Part shown: positions 4,765-8,663 of the stretch, piece after piece
Position numbering within the stretch: the first letter of the stretch is position 1
Layout of the letters: the number at the start of each line of letters is the position of its first letter
Assembly: GCA_026225435.1 (NCBI GenBank)
Contig: JAMFST010001319.1
Span: forward strand, 1-8,663
Length of the DNA: 8,663 nt
Origin: Labilithrix luteola
GTDB taxonomy: Bacteria > Myxococcota_A > Polyangia > Polyangiales > Polyangiaceae
Reading direction: 5' to 3'
Translations under genes and position numbers: made by a program
The notes under the pieces: model-generated
Told to the model about the DNA's origin: nothing
The model's database searches: none
Seen by the model: only the letters and a program-made list of their open reading frames with translations

Positions 4765-6207
4765 GTGGTGGCGGCGCTCGGTGCGCTCGCCGGCAGAACG
4801 AAGCAGGCAGCGGCCGCACCGGTGACGACGACGTCCCCATCGCAGCTGACCAACAACAACTACTCGCTCGAGTTCTTCCAGGGGCCGGTGCTCGCCTCCA
4901 ACCGGGTCACCGGTCTCGCCGGTGCGTACACCGCGGTGGCGGAGGGGACCGAAGGGGCCAGCGTGAACGCCGCCGCGCCGGCGGTGCGCCAGGCCTACAG
5001 CACGCACTGGTTCGACTACGACATCGACCTGGGCATCTCGTTCCCCGGCGCGTACGGCGGCACCGACTACGACAACCGCGGCGACAAGGCCGACCCCACC
5101 ACGGTCGCCCGGGTGAACCACTTCCTCCACGGCGAAGCGGGACTCGCGCTCCAGTTCGGCGAGCTGGGCGTCTCGGTGACGACCGAGCTGCTGCAGTACT
5201 CGCTCACCAGCGCCGCCGATCCCCCGTCGCTGTCGTACGTGCGGGGGCACGTGCTCGCTGGCTACGGCTTCTTCCACAACCAGATCGTGCTCGGCGCCGG
5301 CGTGCGCATCGTCGCCTTGCAGCTCACCGACGGCGGGCTCACCGGCAAGCCTCTCATCACCATGGCCGGCGTCTCGCCCGAGGCGGGTATCGTGTGGAAG
5401 CCGCAGAACTACAACATCCGCTTCGGAGGCACCGCGCGCGCGCCGGTGTCCGCCTCCGCCCTCTCCTCCGACGCGACCACCGACGCGATGGGCGTGCGGC
5501 GGGCGAGCGGCTTCATCCTGCCGACCAACGTCGTGCAGCCGTGGGAGCTCGAGGGGGGTATGGCGCTGCAGCTCGGCCCGCGCCCGCTCAATCCCCCCTT
5601 CGTGAACCCGCGGGACCGGGTGCGGACCATCCGCCAGCACATCGAGCGCGCGCGCGCCTTCCGGGCGCGGGAGATGGCCGCGGCGCTGACCGCGGCGCCT
5701 GCGTCGGAGAGGCCAGCGCTGCAGGAGCAGCTGCACCGCGAGGAAGCGGCGCGCCGCCTGGTCGAAGAAGCGCGCGCCAGCGCCGCCGAGGACGCGCTCG
5801 TGCAGGAGCTGAAGGCGCGCTACGCCAACTGGCCGCGCGAGCGAATCCTCCTGGTCGCCAGCCTGCTCATCGCCGGCGCCAGCTCGAACGCCGTCGCCAT
5901 CGAGGGCTTCCTCAACCAGAACCAGGAGCGGGTAGGGGAGAGCGTCTCGATCATGCCGCGCGTGGGCCTCGAGAGCGAGCCGATCCCCAACTGGGTGTCC
6001 GCGCGCGCCGGCACGTACATCGAGGCGTCACGCTTCTCCGACGGCAACGCCCGCCAGCACTTCACCTTCGGCGCCGACGTGAAGCTGATCCACTTCAGCC
6101 CCTGGGGGATCTTCGGCGACAAGGACCAGGTGTGGAGAGTCAGCGGCGTCGCCGACCTCGCACCCCGTTACTCCAACATCGGGCTGGCCGTCGGAAACTG
6201 GCACTAG
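4765..6207 (+). CDS. Outer-membrane beta-barrel protein (PorV/FadL-like) with helical insertion
   Basis: The 480-residue product begins at tandem GTG codons (4765, 4768), 8 bp after the regulator stop, as the third gene of the operon. The N-terminus is hydrophobic then Ala-rich (VVAALGALAG...QAAAAP), like the end of a signal peptide, so it is probably exported. At 46-70, SNRVTGLAGAYTAVAEGTEG followed by ASVNAAAPAV matches the 'GGAYTAVAD...NPA' opening of PorV/UPF0164/FadL-type outer-membrane proteins. Residues about 75-270 alternate polar and hydrophobic in short Gly/Tyr-rich strands, as in a barrel. Residues about 283-352 break this with a highly charged helical segment (TIRQHIERARAFRAREMAAA, then EEAARRLVEEARASAAEDAL), then a hydrophobic ILLVASLLIAGASS. 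Barrel-like strands return to the end (ISMPRV-like to GLAVGNWH). The ligand is unknown. The true start is unsure: in-frame sequence before GTG 4765 (RRLTALAIG) would complete a signal peptide but has no start codon. Confidence 0.7.
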   Translation: MVAALGALAGRTKQAAAAPVTTTSPSQLTNNNYSLEFFQGPVLASNRVTGLAGAYTAVAEGTEGASVNAAAPAVRQAYSTHWFDYDIDLGISFPGAYGGTDYDNRGDKADPTTVARVNHFLHGEAGLALQFGELGVSVTTELLQYSLTSAADPPSLSYVRGHVLAGYGFFHNQIVLGAGVRIVALQLTDGGLTGKPLITMAGVSPEAGIVWKPQNYNIRFGGTARAPVSASALSSDATTDAMGVRRASGFILPTNVVQPWELEGGMALQLGPRPLNPPFVNPRDRVRTIRQHIERARAFRAREMAAALTAAPASERPALQEQLHREEAARRLVEEARASAAEDALVQELKARYANWPRERILLVASLLIAGASSNAVAIEGFLNQNQERVGESVSIMPRVGLESEPIPNWVSARAGTYIEASRFSDGNARQHFTFGADVKLIHFSPWGIFGDKDQVWRVSGVADLAPRYSNIGLAVGNWH

Positions 6208-6212
6208 CGACC

Positions 6213-6232
6213 ACCGCGTCTCCGCCCGCGGT
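6213..6232. terminator. Possible shared hairpin between convergent genes
   Basis: ACCGCG (6213-6218) and CGCGGT (6227-6232) form a 6-bp stem with an 8-nt loop in the 35-bp gap between the barrel gene and the convergent TPR gene. An alternative, mutually exclusive pairing is GCGACC (6207-6212) with GGTCGC (6230-6235). There is no T-tract. It shares the 9-mer CGCGGTCGC with the other convergent hairpin at 2363-2392. It is weaker than that one. Confidence 0.3.
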
Positions 6233-6242
6233 CGCTCCCGGG

Positions 6243-7250
6243 TCAGTTGAGCTCGGACTTCGGGGTCGGGGGCTCGCCGTTGCGCTCGAGGAAGACGGTG
6301 GTGATCTCGCGCTCGAGAGCGGCGGACAGCTCCTCGCGGATGGCCTCGGTGGTGCCCGCGGCGCGCTCGACGTTGCGCTGGTAGACGAAGAGGCGGGCGC
6401 GGTTGGGCAGCTCGCCGCCGTCGTCCGGAGCGAGCGCGTCGAGGATCATGAGCGCGCGCGGGTCGACGCCGTCGACCACCAGCTCCGCACCGGGCAGATC
6501 CACGATGTACACCTCGGCCTCGCGCACGTAGGTGGCGAGCACCGCGTCGAGCGAGGAGACGACCTCGCGCACCACGGTGGCAAAATCGGTGGGCGACGGT
6601 GCCCAGGCGGGGGCCGCGCGGGACAGATCGAGCGCGCGCGACTGGAGGAACTCCTCGAGCGCGCCGCGCACGTCGCCCCGCTCGTCGCGGACGAGACCCA
6701 GGTAGTAGTGCGCGTCCGAGCTCTCCTCGTCGGCCTTCACGGCCTCCTCGAGCAGCGGCGCCGCCTTGTCGAAGTCGCCGAGCTCGTAGTGCGCGCGGCC
6801 GATGAGGAACAGGTAGTTCGCCCCTTCGAAGGGCCCGTCGGGAATCGTCGCCATCGCGCGCTTGGCCATCGCTTCGTCCCCTTTGCCCAGAAGAGCATCC
6901 ACCTTGAGCAGGACGCAGTCGGCGACCTCCTCCGGCGTCTCCGCGTACTCGAGCGCGTCGTCGACGAACTTGAGCGCCTCGTTCCAGTCCTCGAGCGGGT
7001 GCATCAGCACCTCGGCCGCGTTGAGCATCGCCTCCAGGTACGTCTCGTCGAGCGAGATGGCCTGGCGGTAATGCTCGAGCGCCTCGTCGGTCTCACCGGA
7101 CAGCTGCGCCGTGTAGCCGAGCAGGTTGTGCACTTCGGGAGATTGCGGATCGATCTCCAGCGCGCGCTGGGCGCACGCGTTGGCGCCGAGCGCATCACCA
7201 CGCTGCGCCAGATCCCAACCGCGATCGAGATGAGCGGAAAGTTGATCCAT
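6243..7250 (-). CDS. TPR protein with degenerate zincin (pseudo-metallopeptidase) C-terminal domain
   Basis: The 335-residue product has no signal peptide or TM segment and is probably cytoplasmic. Residues about 1-205 are tetratricopeptide repeats with canonical spacing: ALGANACAQRALEIDPQSPE (20-39), EALEHYRQAISLDETYLEAM (56-75), EALKFVDDALEYAETPEEV (91-109), then NYLFLIGRAHYELGDFDKAA (145-164) and HYYLGLVRDERGDVRGALEE (181-200). Residues about 222-325 resemble the minimal zincin metallopeptidase domain (PF06262-like): FATVVREVVSSLDAVLATYV, VYIVDLPGAEL, GVDPRALMILD, RLFVYQRNVER (286-296) and EAIREELSAALEREITTVF (302-320). In active members the last segment carries HExxH, whereas here it reads RExxT (R314, E315, T318), so zinc binding and catalysis are unlikely. 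It may be a TPR scaffold with a dead protease fold that binds a partner. It follows the L,D-transpeptidase gene on the same strand with a 65-bp gap containing a hairpin. No clear Shine-Dalgarno is seen. Confidence 0.75.
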   Translation of the reverse strand: MDQLSAHLDRGWDLAQRGDALGANACAQRALEIDPQSPEVHNLLGYTAQLSGETDEALEHYRQAISLDETYLEAMLNAAEVLMHPLEDWNEALKFVDDALEYAETPEEVADCVLLKVDALLGKGDEAMAKRAMATIPDGPFEGANYLFLIGRAHYELGDFDKAAPLLEEAVKADEESSDAHYYLGLVRDERGDVRGALEEFLQSRALDLSRAAPAWAPSPTDFATVVREVVSSLDAVLATYVREAEVYIVDLPGAELVVDGVDPRALMILDALAPDDGGELPNRARLFVYQRNVERAAGTTEAIREELSAALEREITTVFLERNGEPPTPKSELN

Positions 7251-7255
7251 CGCGA

Positions 7256-7277
7256 GGGGACGGATCTAACCGTCCCC
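7256..7277. promoter_or_regulatory. Perfect hairpin/dyad just upstream of the TPR gene
   Basis: GGGGACGG (7256-7263) and CCGTCCCC (7270-7277) form a perfect 8-bp stem around ATCTAA. On the minus strand it ends 5 nt before the TPR start ATG (7250), exactly where a ribosome binding site would be, and lies 38 nt beyond the L,D-transpeptidase stop. It could be a repressor operator, an RNA hairpin limiting translation, or a T-tract-less terminator of the upstream gene. The sequence does not decide between these. Confidence 0.45.
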
Positions 7278-7315
7278 AGTCGATACGTCCAGAAGGGTCT
7301 GACGAACGAGCAAAC

Positions 7316-8663
7316 TCAGTCGTGGACGATCACGCGCGTTCCCGGATCTTCGGCGGTGGCGACGACGCCGTGCCAGCCTTCCGGAACGTGCGGCTCGGTC
7401 CAGCCGAAGAGGGCGCGGGCGTCCCACGGGGCGAGGTTCACGCAACCGTGGCTGTGCTCGTGGCCGAAGTCGGCGTGCCAGAAGGCGCCGTGGAGCGCGT
7501 AGCTCCCCTGGAAGTACTGGATCCAGGGGACGTCCTCGATGGAGTAGGGGCCGTCGCTGGCCACGTCGCCGTCCATGGTGGCGGCGATGTGCTTCTCGCG
7601 GATGCGGAAGCTCCCCTGGACCGTGCGGTGGTCCTTCTCCTTGTCGGTGCTGGTCTTGCCGCTCGACATGAGCGTCGCGTAGACCGCCTTGGTCCCCTCG
7701 AAGGCCACCAGGGTCTGGTTCTTCAGGTTGACGTCGATCCACTTCTCGTTGGGCGCGAGGTCGGCCGGCGGCGGGCCGGGATTGGTGACGGTGCCGTCGC
7801 GCTCGCGGAACCACCAGCCGTCCTCGGTCTCGTCGTACTTGGTGCTGCCCAGAGTGGCGGTCTCGCCGGTGAGGCGCGCGGTGGTGAAGCGCGGAGCTTC
7901 CAGCCCCTGCACCACGCTCTTGTGATCGGGGCTGACGGTGTAGCGATGGGCGCTGCGCGATTCGACGAAGCCGACGAGCTCGGACTTGTGCGCGCTCGCC
8001 GGTGCCGGGACGGCCGCGGCGTTGGGCGCGGTGGCGGCGGTGGCGACGAGCGCGAGCGTCGGAGCGGCCGTCGACCCCGCGTCGCCGCCGGTGAAGCTGG
8101 CCAGCGCGGTGGTCGGCGAGTCGATCAGCCAGATGCCGTGGAAGTCAGTCGGCGGCTGGTGAACGTAGATGCGGTCGAACGGCGCGAGCAGCCCGCCGGT
8201 GGTGCGCCACCACTTCGAGTGCGAGATCTCCGAGCCGAACGACTTGTCGAGGGCGAGGAAGAAGCCCTTGACCATGCGGCGGGCGATCGGACCCTCCCCC
8301 TTGAGGTCGTCGAGGCTGACCTGCGGTTTCCCGCCGTCGTAGTCCTTGAGGTACCAGGGCACCTCGGTGTCGCTGCCGGTGGAGAGCGGATCGGTGGCCG
8401 TCCCGGTGGACGCGGCGGTGAGGCCGGAGCCGGAGCGCGCGCCGGTGTTCGTCGTCGCCAGACCGGCGTCGAGATCGTCGCTGTCGTCGTCCTCGTCGCG
8501 CGGCTTCGGCTTGGGCTTGGGGCGGGCGGCGAGCCAGGGCTCGAGCTTCACGCGCTCCTCGCGGGACGGGATGCTGCGGTAGAGCGGCGTCCCGTTCGCC
8601 ATGTTGTAGCCGTACTGGTAGGGGAGGGGCTGGTCGAGGTACGGCGGATGGGCCGCGGTGCGA
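7316..8663 (-). CDS. L,D-transpeptidase (YkuD family), 5' end beyond the window
   Basis: The C-terminal ~145 residues form a YkuD catalytic domain, which cross-links peptidoglycan stem peptides (3-3 links) or attaches proteins to them in the periplasm, through a Cys nucleophile. Counting from the first in-frame ATG at 8602, the domain begins at WIDVNLKNQTLVAFEG (288-303) and ends with H371 and the signature SHGCVNL (384-390), with C387 as nucleophile. Before it lie GTPLYRSIPSREER (4-17), a Pro/Lys then Asp-rich linker (KPKPKPRDEDDDSDDLD, about 29-45), a Ser/Thr/Gly-rich stretch (50-78) and a long substrate- or wall-associated region (about 80-285, e.g. WWRTTGGLLAPFDRIYVHQP). The frame continues without a stop to the right edge (HPPYLDQPLPYQYGYN precedes that ATG and looks coding), so the real start and signal peptide lie outside. 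It is followed by the TPR gene on the same strand. Confidence 0.88.
   Translation of the reverse strand, partial: RTAAHPPYLDQPLPYQYGYNMANGTPLYRSIPSREERVKLEPWLAARPKPKPKPRDEDDDSDDLDAGLATTNTGARSGSGLTAASTGTATDPLSTGSDTEVPWYLKDYDGGKPQVSLDDLKGEGPIARRMVKGFFLALDKSFGSEISHSKWWRTTGGLLAPFDRIYVHQPPTDFHGIWLIDSPTTALASFTGGDAGSTAAPTLALVATAATAPNAAAVPAPASAHKSELVGFVESRSAHRYTVSPDHKSVVQGLEAPRFTTARLTGETATLGSTKYDETEDGWWFRERDGTVTNPGPPPADLAPNEKWIDVNLKNQTLVAFEGTKAVYATLMSSGKTSTDKEKDHRTVQGSFRIREKHIAATMDGDVASDGPYSIEDVPWIQYFQGSYALHGAFWHADFGHEHSHGCVNLAPWDARALFGWTEPHVPEGWHGVVATAEDPGTRVIVHD

Noticed and set aside
1..8663. tRNA, rRNA, CRISPR array, insertion sequence ends, att sites
   Set aside because: Looked for on both strands by eye; no cloverleaf, regularly spaced repeats, terminal inverted repeats with transposase, or integrase were found.

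Overview
The window is high-GC DNA with strongly GC-biased third codon positions. Gene families and style (an ECF sigma factor with a coupled one-TM partner, long Ala/Arg-rich proteins, an L,D-transpeptidase with a long low-complexity N-terminus, a PorV/FadL-type barrel) suggest a Gram-negative myxobacterium-like deltaproteobacterium (Myxococcota, perhaps Polyangiales). This is inference from composition and family, not from a marker gene.

Left part (1-1363): a minus-strand two-gene unit encodes an ECF sigma factor (591-1166) and, through an ATGA overlap, a one-TM anti-sigma-like protein (from 594 leftward). The anti-sigma frame stays open to the left edge. However, the first ~180 bases carry, on the opposite strand, an unmistakable piece of a MobF/TraI-type relaxase-helicase. 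The two cannot both be genuine there, so a rearrangement or assembly junction lies at about 175-230.

Middle (1364-2891): a divergent plus-strand gene encodes an ADP-dependent NAD(P)H-hydrate dehydratase-like protein that appears to have lost its signature motifs. It converges on a small single-TM orphan gene (2373-2891 minus), and a perfect 10-bp hairpin sits at their junction.

Operon (2951-6207, plus): a sigma70-like promoter is followed by an 18-bp perfect palindrome at the expected transcription start, then a long-chain polyprenyl diphosphate synthase, a GbsR/MarR-type regulator (GTGA overlap) and an outer-membrane barrel protein with a charged helical insertion (8-bp gap). The layout suggests that the regulator controls its own operon, linking isoprenoid chain synthesis to an outer-membrane protein.

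Right part (6243-8663, minus): an L,D-transpeptidase whose 5' end lies beyond the window is followed by a TPR protein. The TPR protein's C-terminal domain looks like a minimal zincin metallopeptidase with its HExxH replaced by RExxT. A perfect 8-bp hairpin sits just before the TPR start codon. No tRNA, rRNA, CRISPR array or complete mobile element was seen.
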